From positions 18,206,502 through 18,270,501 of the forward strand of contig NC_089591.1 of assembly GCF_019320115.1 (NCBI RefSeq): a stretch of DNA of 64,000 nt. The letters run 5' to 3'. Shown here piece by piece: positions 47,709-57,100 of this stretch. Made by a program: the position numbers and the translations under genes. The notes under the pieces were generated by a model. It saw only the letters and a list, made by a program, of their open reading frames with translations, did not search any database and had not been told where the DNA came from. Positions within the stretch are counted from its first letter, which is position 1, and the number at the start of each line of letters is the position of its first letter. The DNA comes from Miscanthus floridulus. Taxonomy: Eukaryota; Streptophyta; Magnoliopsida; Poales; Poaceae.

Positions 47709-50435
47709 TGTAACACCTCGGGTGTTAGCCTTGCATAACTTGACTTGCATAACATGAGCATGAGCATCAAGCATTCATAAATCATCAATTACAATTGAAA
47801 CATTTGATCAAAACATATGAAACATTTCTTGTTATTTCATGTTTCTTGGAACATATGCATATGATCTTGTACAAATGAATGCAAGTGGGTAATGCTAGTC
47901 ACTAAAACACCTTAGCTATACTTAGGTTAGCAAAAGGAACCTTGTTCATGAAGGCCATATTTCATGATCAAGCATTTGAGTGTTATTTCATGTGTTGGGC
48001 TGAATAGCTATATGAGTGACTACTACATGAAATGCTTAAATGACCTTGCAAATTGTTTTAACATGCTTAGAGTATCATCATGAACAACTTTGGTATTTAG
48101 TGCTAGGGCTAGTTTGGTCATTTAGCCATGGTTTGAATGTGCATCATGATTTCAAAGTGACAAGTTTGACTAAAGTTGAACTAGGTGTTAGAGACCTTGC
48201 ATGGAGGAGTTCACTAAAGCAAAGTTGTAGTGTTTGACATAAGGAACAACTTTTATTTTTATGTCATGGACTGATTTAGCTTCTAACATGTTCAAATTAG
48301 ACTCACAAAAACCAGCTTTTCACTGTTTTCAACACTTCAAAAATTTTTCTAAGTGTTTGCTCACTAACAGCCTGACAGCCGATCTTTGGGATGACATTGC
48401 TCCTTAACCGTTGCGAATTAGGTTTTGATCGTTTAAGACGAATTACAGATGGTACTTAGGGCTGCAACTTTTGTGAAGATTGTGAGCACTAATACTTCAC
48501 GGATTAGAAGATCTAGCTCCATGAAAAACCGTCGTCAGGCACTGCATCGGGCCACTGAACGAACTGAATCGCGACGTCAGTGGCCGACACCGGCAGAGTT
48601 CGCGCGCCGCGTGTCCCCGGCGACGGCCGCGCGTCGCCGTTGCTCTGTCCGCGTGGGCCACGCCGCGTCTGGGCGCGCCTTCAAGTCGCCCACACCCGCC
48701 CGCACTCCACCGCGCACCCCATTTGCTTCGCCTCGGCCCTCCTTCCTCGCCGCAGCAGCCCAGCTCTTCCGCGCCGAGAGCCGCCGTCGCCATAGCCAAC
48801 GCCAGTCACCCTCGTCGGTTCTCCTCCACAGCAACTGCTCCACCAGCACCCCCACGTCTCACCGCCTCCACCCGTGCTCCGCCATTCGCGCTTGGTAAGC
48901 CTCCGCCGCGCGCACATGCTCGCCGGAGCTCCGCCACCACCCTCCGTCGCCGTGGCCAGGCCTAACCAGACCACCCCAGGCCACGAGAGCGCGCGCACTG
49001 GCTTCCTTGTAGTCTATAGATGCTCGGCGTAGCGTTTGTTTGAGCCGCCGTAGCCTTCACCGGCGTCCCGCCGACGTCCCGCCTCGCCGAGCCGCCATGG
49101 CCGCCGCCGTCGTCCTTACCGTCGACGTTAGGGTCGGCCAAGGGGTTCAATAGAAGCGCTAGGTTGAGTAGGTCACGCCGTGAAGACGTTACCGCCGGTG
49201 GGCTCGCCGTCGACGAGCCGTGGCCGCGCGAGCTTGCTCAGCGCCGCCGGCTCTGTTTCGGTTTCACTGACAGGCGGGCCCTGCTGACCAGCGGGTCCCA
49301 CCGGTCAGCGACAGTAGCGTTGTAGGCTAGTTCAAATATTCCTAGTTTTTGATTTGTTTTGTTATTTTTGTATCTTTAGTTTGGTAGCTCCTAAAATTGT
49401 GAAATAAATTTGTAAGTGTTCCTTAGGAAGTGTAGTATTTAGGAAAAATATGTTCTTGGCTTCAACAGTAGAAATTTCTGGAGATTTAAATAGGGATTTC
49501 AAATGTGCTTTTGAATGCATTTAAATTTGTTTATTTTATATCTAGAGTTCCTGTGCTCCAAAAATTATGAAATTTTTGTGGTAGGCTATTCTTGTCATAC
49601 ATGAGCTTGGATAAAAATTTGAGAACCAGTGCATGTGTAGATCTATAGTTATAGATTTTTCTTTTATAAATAGTTAATCCTTGCATGAATTTTTATAAAT
49701 TAATTATAAGTCCAAAATTCATGAAATTTGTTGGAGATGATACTAGTACCATATGGATGTTAAGAAAAATAAGAAATCTGTTGCTTGACACTTTTCAATA
49801 GGATTTTCCATTTATGCTATTTCAAGCCTTGCTTCCTTATCATTTTTGTATAGGATGTTCTACTTAGTAAAATGACATGAAATTTTTATAGTAGCCCTTT
49901 GATAGCATTAGTAAGACTCTGTAAAATTTTGAGAATTTATTAAGCACATTTGATATATATTTATTATTTAGCCTAGATATCTAAATAAAATAATAAAGGC
50001 AATTTAATAAATAGTTTGGGCTTCACCATTATATCATCTTAACTGTATTTGGTATGCTTACACTGTTGGTAGGTTATATGTTGTTAAATTTTGAATGATT
50101 ACCTGATGTAGAAATATTCTTACTTTATATTGCATGTTAACACATTTCTGGACTGATTCTAGAGTGTAATGAGTTACATGTTGAAACAAGTGTAGACTGT
50201 AAAAATGGTTAATAACAAAGTTGTAGAGAAATTGATAAGCTTTCCAGAAAGTCCAGGATCACTGTTTTTGAATTTGTAGAACTCCAGTTATGAGTGAAAC
50301 AAGTAGCTGCTGGTTATGGTGTAGTCGATGCATTGTAGAAATAGTTAAGTAATAATTGAGAAGAGATATGCACCTACTCAAACAACGCGATGCACTTGTT
50401 AACATCTATGCATTCGTGATACTCATACCATACTC

Positions 50436-50660
50436 ATGCATCTAGGATCGGAGGAAGAAATCACGTTGCTGGAATTCGAAGAAGCAGAGGAAGGGAACCC
50501 GCAGGAGAATCCGCAAGTCCCCGCTCCCGAAGGCGTGGAGCAGAACCCTGAAGAGCTTCCGGAGTGCCCTGACCATCGCCCTACTTCCTTTCTGCGAGGC
50601 AAGCCCCGGAGCATTATAAGTCTCCCAGTAATTTACAAATGTTTACTTACGTATTTATGA
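50436..50660 (+). CDS. LTR-embedded small ORF, 5' LTR copy
   Basis: 74 codons, start MHLGSEEEITLLEF, then an acidic, proline-rich stretch (EEAEEGNPQENPQVPAPEG), then a basic end DHRPTSFLRGKPRS followed by a hydrophobic C-terminus. It lies wholly within the LTR, so the element carries it twice. The C LTR has the same frame without indels over 59 codons, with mainly synonymous differences. The A LTR has a shorter frame ending EGKPRM. I do not recognise the family. The frame may be translated as an upstream ORF, or the region may act as RNA; the codon pattern favours a peptide. Confidence 0.45.
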   Translation: MHLGSEEEITLLEFEEAEEGNPQENPQVPAPEGVEQNPEELPECPDHRPTSFLRGKPRSIISLPVIYKCLLTYL

Positions 50661-50795
50661 TTGATGCATTAGGTTATAAGAGTTGAATGAAACCACTTGA
50701 TGCATGTACATTCCTTGTCCAGATATTAACCCTTTAACCGGTATAGGTCCAGGATCGAATATATGCTTAGCCATGCTTAGACCGGTAGAAGTCGG

Positions 50796-50999
50796 GTGAT
50801 GTCCTGTCACCTGCGAGATATAGGTGGATACCGGAGCACGGTTGGCTATATCTGCTATCGTGGAACAGAACCATGTGGTAAAAGTAAATTGAGACCGGAC
50901 GGGAGGTCGATAGGGAAGCAACAAGGCATGGAGGTCTTGGGTGTGGACTTATCCCCAGTCTGTGTCGATCAAGGACCGTACCGTTGTTGGAACTTCTGA
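50796..50999 (+). pseudogene. Second conserved LTR frame, 5' LTR copy (frameshifted)
   Basis: Begins MMSCHLRDIGGYRSTVGYI, nearly identical to a frame in the C LTR (24087-23881, MISYHLRDIGGYRSTVGYI). An extra A at about 50956 throws this copy out of frame relative to the 3' LTR copy. Nucleotide identity with C is high at all codon positions, so this could equally be conserved noncoding sequence. Confidence 0.3.
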
Positions 51000-51616
51000 C
51001 AAGATTGAACGCATGCCTCTCACTTAGCTGGCCGGATAACTCGTTCCGACCGCGAAGCCGAGTAATTCAACTCAGGCCGGGAATCGTTCTGTTGTGCGCT
51101 CCTTCCGGGGAACGATCAGACTGAGCCCAAGGGCAGGCTTGGCCTGAGCATCCTGGCATCTGGTGTTCCAGATTGTGCGGCGCAGTACGAACCCGCGAAA
51201 TGTGTACCGGAGTTGTACCAAAGGTGACCTAAGACTATCGTGGCTGATAGATCTGGGTTTGTGTTAGGAATAAATTCCCAGCTGGTTGAAATCGATTCGA
51301 ATCGCCGTCTCTCCCGGATAGTGAGAAACTTGGCTAGCTCCAACATCGTAGTAACTGTGTTATGAAACATGATGGTTCAGATGAATATGGAATTACAATA
51401 CTTGCTATGGTTACTATTGTATGATTCTAAATAATATACCACATGTTTGGCATAGGATAGTTGCTAACCTAGAAATGGATAGTTATAATTAACTTGATAA
51501 AAGAATCACAAGTGTACAAAGGTTAATTGCCTTTTTCGCAAAAATGTTGTCAAGTTACGTCCACTTATACAGCCTTGCATAATCCTTGGAGTCATTTTAT
51601 TTCTGGTTCATGACGG

Positions 51617-51648
51617 GTAAGTCTAGCTGAGTACCTTCTCGTACTCAG
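51617..51648 (+). promoter_or_regulatory. Donor-like GTAAGT and conserved LTR hairpin, 5' LTR
   Basis: GACGG|GTAAGT (51617-51622) is a strong plant 5' splice-site sequence. Five bases on is an 8-bp hairpin CTGAGTAC-cttctc-GTACTCAG (51627-51648). The hairpin is also present in D, A, C and G, and GGGTAAGT in D, C and G. A nearby TTGCAG|ATG (51671) would give only a 55-base intron, too short for plants, so a longer splice to the internal region is more plausible if the donor is used. Confidence 0.5.
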
Positions 51649-52098
51649 GGTTTATTTTCCCATTGTTGCAGATGGCACTGTGTATCATGGTTATTGCAAG
51701 AGTTGCTTCTATCCCGCTGTGGATGAGGAGTAAGCCGTGGGCAGGCTTCCTTAGTAATTCCTATCTTTGCTTTTGTGGACCGTGATCTGGTTTGGCACTG
51801 TATTAAACTATGTTGGAAAATTTTATCTCAAACTTATTTGCTTCCGCTTTGTTTATCAAACTTGTTTTGTAATAACTTTTATTCGTACTCTGATGATGAA
51901 ACGTATCTGTGAACTTTATGTAATATGTGGCATGTAGGTTGAATCCTGTACGATCTTGGTTGTTGTAAATCGTTTATCGAGACCCGTCGCGGTACTCGAC
52001 GGACTACCGGGTTTATATGGGTTCAAGTATGACCGTGCGACCGCTTGCGGATTGCCATTATACTTGTATTCTTATAAATTGGTCGGTTCTGCGACAGC

Positions 52099-52110
52099 TG
52101 GTATCAGAGC
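52099..52110 (+). other. Element Y primer-binding site
   Basis: TGGTATCAGAGC, two bases after the LTR end, a perfect complement of the initiator tRNA-Met 3' end, as usual for this class. Confidence 0.95.
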
Positions 52111-52849
52111 AAGATTCAACGTTAATTGTCACAAGTGTATTTAAAAACAAAAGTTTTTGTTTTCCAAAAACCCCTCTCTAGCAACTATTAGTATATAATA
52201 GGTATTTGAAATCTAAAGTGTGCCAATGATCACTTTCCTTATGCCCAAATTAAGGACTAATAGGTGGCTATTTAAGTAATAACATGGGGGTTTTTACTTC
52301 GTCGTCCATACGGCGTGCTATAGTATGGATGCCATTCACTTGAGTGGTAGTGTATGGATCAAATGCCTCTACGCCAAGGTAAGATGAGAGTATGACCGCA
52401 AGATGTGAGCGTGCGGTCGGGAAGAGTTAGTTTTGGTACGGCTATGTATGCATGCTTGCATGTGTATATGGTACGTATTTAATTGTGGGTTTAAATTCTT
52501 GTCGGGTAGATTGATATGGAAGTATATGTATGGGTATACATATATGGAAGTATTTACAATTACATTCTGCATATTCATTATGGGTTTAGGGCTGAAATGA
52601 AATTTTATGCAGGTACACTAACAACGAAACGTGTAGCTCGACTAGTTACGCTATTTATGAGAGAACGTATGTATGCCACCGTGTCTACTGTTAGAAACAA
52701 ATTTTTCCTAAGTTTGTGAGGACGTACGGCACGAGCATGCATCATGTTAAAATACCATTCACATAATTACAATTGTTCCTCCCCTTATAAAGATTCTTAC
52801 TCGGTTATGTAACTCTTATCCATTATGGCATTGTCTCACCAAAGGGTAC
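52111..52849 (+). other. Element Y leader between PBS and ORF0
   Basis: 740 AT-rich noncoding bases. It contains an 8-bp inverted repeat ATATGTAT-gggt-ATACATAT (52524-52543) flanked on both sides by TATGGAAGTAT. The inverted repeat is conserved in the C leader (22353-22372). A packaging or dimerisation role is possible but unproven. The short frames here have no support. Confidence 0.6.
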
Positions 52850-53194
52850 ATGTTGATGGTGCAGATGGCACGCACCAAGCAGACTGCTCGCAAGTCCACC
52901 GGAGGCAGAGCTCCTAGCCATCAGCTTGCTCCACGTACCCGTCAACGTCACACGTTCCTTGGAGAGTTTGGGATGCCTACCCTCTTGTGGAGAGTGCTCA
53001 GCTATGTAGGCTATCCTGATGGAATGGAACCCCGCTACTTCTGGGCGAATGAGCGGTTGGGAGAAGGTCTCTTAGTTACTGTGGAGGCCGTTGTCGCCCC
53101 CGAGGTGACGATTCTGAGTGGACAGGCTGGTGTTATGAGTCGACTGGTAGGACTGCTGAAGAAGCAGCTGGCAGGGCAGCTTTTGGGATCCTGA
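52850..53194 (+). CDS. ORF0a: protein beginning with a histone H3 tail mimic
   Basis: 114 codons from the first ATG (52850), with further in-frame ATGs at 52856 and 52865. The third, in GTGCAG|ATGG, starts MARTKQTARKSTGGRAP. After removal of methionine this equals histone H3 residues 1-13 exactly. It has R for K14, then A15 P16, S and H for R17 and K18, and Q19 L20 A21, giving 18 of 21 matches. K4 and K9 are the only lysines kept. Beyond that the protein is not histone: there is no histone fold, and FGMPTLLWRVLSYVGY matches the C ORF0 relic. The frame ends at 53194, while the family-like continuation (ESTGRTAEEAAGRAAF) is in the -1 frame and joins ORF0b. In chromoviruses the integrase chromodomain binds methylated H3, so a decoy or targeting role is attractive but inferred. 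Which ATG is used is unknown; only the third would expose A1. Confidence 0.75.
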   Translation: MLMVQMARTKQTARKSTGGRAPSHQLAPRTRQRHTFLGEFGMPTLLWRVLSYVGYPDGMEPRYFWANERLGEGLLVTVEAVVAPEVTILSGQAGVMSRLVGLLKKQLAGQLLGS

Positions 53195-53202
53195 GGGATA
53201 TC

Positions 53203-53787
53203 ATGGATCGTTTTCCTCAGGAGCTGGCAGCCGCTTTGGTTGGAGTCTTTCCAAGAGGTAACCCCTCCACTGACTCATGGCAGCAGGCAAGAGGAAGACC
53301 CTTGGAAATTGGTGCCGCAGAAAGGCAGAACAGCGATAACCCTGCAATGAGCGCCATGTTTGCAATGATGAGGGTGTTAGATGGAGTTGAAGGTAGCCTC
53401 AGACGTGTGTCTGGTGCTCTTGGTCATGCCCGCGAGGACCGACGTCAGCTTCAGAGGGAGCACGACGCCGAGATTGAAAGGCTCACCGAGGAGATGACTA
53501 GGTTAACTCATCAGCGGAATGCAGCCTGGTCCAGGGAAGATGTCCTGAGAGCCCGACAGTTCGAGCTGGGACAGCAGCTGGCCAATGCGGAAGAATACAA
53601 CGATAATCTGCATGAAGAGGTTCACCTACTGCACAATCAGCTCCACCCTTATGTACCACCTGGAGCCGCAGAAATGGATCTAGAAGGGTACGAGGAAGAA
53701 GAAGAAGTGGCACCTGAAGCAGAAATAGAACCTGGGGAAGAAGATGATTCTGCATCTGACCTCGATAGTGATCATGATGAGGATTAG
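53203..53787 (+). CDS. ORF0b: coiled-coil protein with acidic C-terminus
   Basis: 194 codons from the ATG at 53203, but the frame is open upstream to 53053 and overlaps ORF0a in the -1 relation. Residues ~1-60 (MDRFPQELAAALVGVFPRG) match the C relic. Residues ~65-145 form a likely coiled coil (REDRRQLQREHDAEIERLTEEM, RARQFELGQQLANAEEYNDNLHEEVH). The last ~40 residues are mostly Glu and Asp (GYEEEEEVAPEAEIEPGEEDD). A ORF0 has the same coiled-coil and acidic design. The acidic tail resembles that of proteins that bind histones, but no known domain is recognised. It probably formed one protein with ORF0a ancestrally. Confidence 0.7.
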   Translation: MDRFPQELAAALVGVFPRGNPSTDSWQQARGRPLEIGAAERQNSDNPAMSAMFAMMRVLDGVEGSLRRVSGALGHAREDRRQLQREHDAEIERLTEEMTRLTHQRNAAWSREDVLRARQFELGQQLANAEEYNDNLHEEVHLLHNQLHPYVPPGAAEMDLEGYEEEEEVAPEAEIEPGEEDDSASDLDSDHDED

Positions 53788-54136
53788 ATCACTTAGCGTG
53801 TAGTGGGAAGACTAATGTATCACCTTTATTTATGTAATGGACCTGTAGTCCAAATTGGCATTAGTAACCAGACTATCATGTAATGTTAATCGCACGTTGG
53901 GTAAACGTCAATGCAATTCCAGTTCTTTGTCGGTAATCACGCTTTAAATTGCATGCGTTATGAGCACGATAAGTGGTCAAATTGGTGATGTCATGTTGCG
54001 AGAATGAATTATTATGCCTCTGTTTTTATTGTGCTTTTGAGAATTTTCTCCAGTAATTTCAGTTTGGCATGAATACCTAATTCATCTGCAATCTCTTGGC
54101 ATCGACCAATAATCGCTTATTGTTGCAACTTCGCAG
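53788..54136 (+). other. Spacer between ORF0b and gag
   Basis: 349 noncoding bases, conserved with C (20951-20595). It ends TTGCAACTTCGCAG|ATG, an acceptor-like sequence directly at the gag start codon. Confidence 0.6.
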
Positions 54137-57100
54137 ATGACGCGCACCCGTGCTGGAGCTAGTAGCGGTCAGGATGGCAACCAGGATGATTTGCCACCCC
54201 CACCGCCACCGTCTGCTCAGGAGTTCTTTACCCAGTTCTTGGGTAGCCAGAGGACAATGGAAGAAGCTTTGCGCCTCATCGCGCAAAACACTGCTCGTGG
54301 CCACCCACAGCAACCAGGGGCCGAGCCAAATCAGCACAGTACATTCAAGGAGTTTCTGGACACGAAGCCTCCGATCTTCAAAGTGGCTGAGGAACCACTG
54401 CAGGCCGATGAGTGGCTGAATACCATCGAGCAGAAATTTCGTCTGCTAAGGGTCACCGAGCACCTCAAAGCTGAATATGCTTCTCATCAGCTGCAAGGAC
54501 CAGCAGGAATCTGGTGGACGCACTTTCTGTCGTCTCTGCCTGCTAATGCGAGAGTGACCTGGGATCAATTCAAGCTGGCTTTTAGGGGACACCATATTCC
54601 CCCGGGCCTGATGCGCATGAAAGCAGCCGAATTTATGAGGCTCACTCAGGGAACCAAGTCACTCACAGAATATATGCACGCATTCAACAACTTGTCAAGA
54701 TATGCTCCCGGTTTCGTGGATACAGAAGAGAAAAAGATTGAGAGTTTCAAGCGAGGGTTGGGTACCAAACTAATGAAGACTATGGCAAATTCTCGATGTG
54801 CCACGTACAATGAGTTTATTAGTGATGCCTTGACCCAAGAAAACCACAACAACCTGCATGCAGTTGCTAAGGGTCGCAAGAGGGCATATGAGGCCAGTGC
54901 ATCCGGATCTTTTCAGTCAAAAGCGCCTATCGCAGCTAGGCCACCATTTCGTCCACCTGCATCCAAGTTCAGGCCTCCACCACCGAAAGCTCAGAATAAC
55001 AGGCCACAGAAACCGTTTCGTAAGGCGTTCACTATTGCCTTACCAAAAGGGAATGGTAATCAGGACAGCTCCACCGGATTCAAAAGTAATCAACCTTGTT
55101 TCAACTGCAACCAACTAGGTCATTGGTCCAAGGAGTGCCCCCACCCCAAGAGGAATGGCAACCCAAATCAGAACAATCAAAGGCAGATGAATGCCAGGGC
55201 ACGTCAGGGACAAGTGCATTATACCGCTGTGGAGGAAGTGCCCGCCGGAGAAGTTGTCACGGCTGGTATGTTTCTTGTCAACAAACACCCCGCTGTTGTT
55301 TTATTTGATTCAGGAGCTTCTCATTCATTTATGAGTCAAGCATTTGCATCTAGACATGATCAAGAAATAATTGAAGTAAGTAAAGGGGGTTTTAACATAA
55401 GTTCAGCAGGGGGAACTGTTACTACCAAAAAGATAGTCAAAAATGTACTCATCTTGATACAAGGGCGGGAGTACACCACAGATTTGATAATATTGCCGGG
55501 ATTGTCGATAAGTGTAATCTTAGGCATGAATTGGATGAAGTATCATGGTGCTCTTATTGACACTAGCACCCGTACTATCATGTTGAGAGAACCCACGGGA
55601 GGGAATGCTTTTCTAGTTCCACTCTCCCGCGATTTCGAACCCCAACATTTAGCCTGTGCTATCCAAGCCACCACCATATGTGATATCCCAGTGGTTTGTG
55701 AGTTTCCGGATGTATTTCCAGAGGAATTACCAGGTCTACCACCGGATAGGGATGTGGAATTTAAGATCGAATTAGTGCCAGGTACCGCACCCATATCCAG
55801 AAGGCCCTATAGAATGCCACCCAATGAGTTAGCAGAACTTAAAGTTCAATTGCAAGATCTATTGGACAAAGGTCTTATCCAACCTAGCTCATCTCCGTGG
55901 GGATGTCCAGCATTGTTTGTGAAAAAGAAGGATAAGTCACTGAGAATGTGTGTAGATTACAGACCACTCAATGCTGTGACCATCAAGAACAAATATCCGT
56001 TACCCCGCATCGACATCTTGTTCGATCAGCTAGCGAAGGCAAAAGTATTCTCCAAAATTGACTTAAGATCAGGTTACCATCAGATAAAGATCAGACCGGA
56101 GGATATACCGAAGACTGCTTTCTCTACTAGGTACGGCTTATACGAGTATTTGGTTATGTCTTTCGGACTAACAAATGCTCCAGCCTACTTTATGTACCTA
56201 ATGAACTCGGTATTCATGCCCGAACTTGATAAGTTCGTGGTCGTGTTTATCGATGACATATTGATTTATTCAGAAACTGAGTCAGATCATGAAGAGCATC
56301 TGAGGATTGTCCTATCCAGACTAAGGGAACATAAGCTATATGCCAAGTTTAGCAAATGTGAATTTTGGATGAGCAAAGTACCTTTCTTAGGTCACATTTT
56401 ATCCAGAGATGGAATCTCAGTAGACCCATCAAAGGTGCAAGAGGTCATGGATTGGAAAGCCCCAACTTCGGTGCATGAAGTTCGGAGTTTCCTAGGGTTA
56501 GCAGGATACTATCGTCGGTTTATTCCAGACTTCTCAAAGATAGCTAAGCCTATGACCAGATTACTTCAGAAGGATGAGAAATACAAGTGGACACCAGAAT
56601 GTGAAACAGCTTTTCACACCCTCAGAACTTTGTTGACTACCGCACCAGTGCTAGCACAACCAGACATTGAAAAGCCTTTTGATGTATTTTGTGATGCATC
56701 AGGAATAGGTTTGGGATGTGTACTTATGCAAGAAGGGAGAGTAATTGCATATGCCTCTCGGCAACTGAGAAAACATGAAGCCAACTACCCTACACATGAT
56801 TTGGAACTTGCAGCCGTTGTCCATGCACTAAAGATATGGAGACATTACTTGTTGGGCAATGTATGTCATATCTATACTGACCACAAAAGCCTCAAGTATA
56901 TCTTTACCCAGCCAGAACTGAACATGAGACAACGTAGATGGTTGGAATTGATTAAGGACTATAATTTGGAAGTGCATTACCATCCGGGTAAAGCAAATGT
57001 AGTAGCTGATGCACTTAGTCGGAAGTCCCATTGCAACACTATGGAAGCACTATTGGAAGATGGATTCAACTTGCTACATCCTGCCGTACTCCACAATATC

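Larger units (their letters stand above)
47709..52096 (+). repeat. Element Y 5' LTR
   Basis: 4388 bases, TG...CA, starting with the palindrome TAACACC-TCG-GGTGTTA (47711-47727). A GC-rich, CpG-dense block occupies about 48500-49330 and yields overlapping frames on both strands that I treat as compositional. A TATA-like TATAAATAG lies at 49665-49673 in AT-rich surroundings; its role is uncertain. The LTR ORF is at 50436-50660, GTAAGT at 51617-51622 and the hairpin at 51627-51648. Confidence 0.96.

Noticed and set aside
48449..49150. Several frames of 60-150 codons on both strands in the GC-rich part of the Y LTRs (also 59333-60033)
   Set aside because: They overlap in many phases, consist of Arg, Ala, Pro and Ser, and similar GC-rich blocks in other LTRs do not keep the reading frame. 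Base composition explains them.
53090..53105. Programmed -1 slippery heptamer at the five-C run
   Set aside because: The sequence does not fit the X XXY YYZ pattern. Kept only as a possible indel site.
52850..53194. Host histone H3 gene
   Set aside because: Only the first ~21 residues match H3. There is no histone fold afterwards, the flanks match the ORF0 of element C, and the gene lies between PBS and gag of a retrotransposon.
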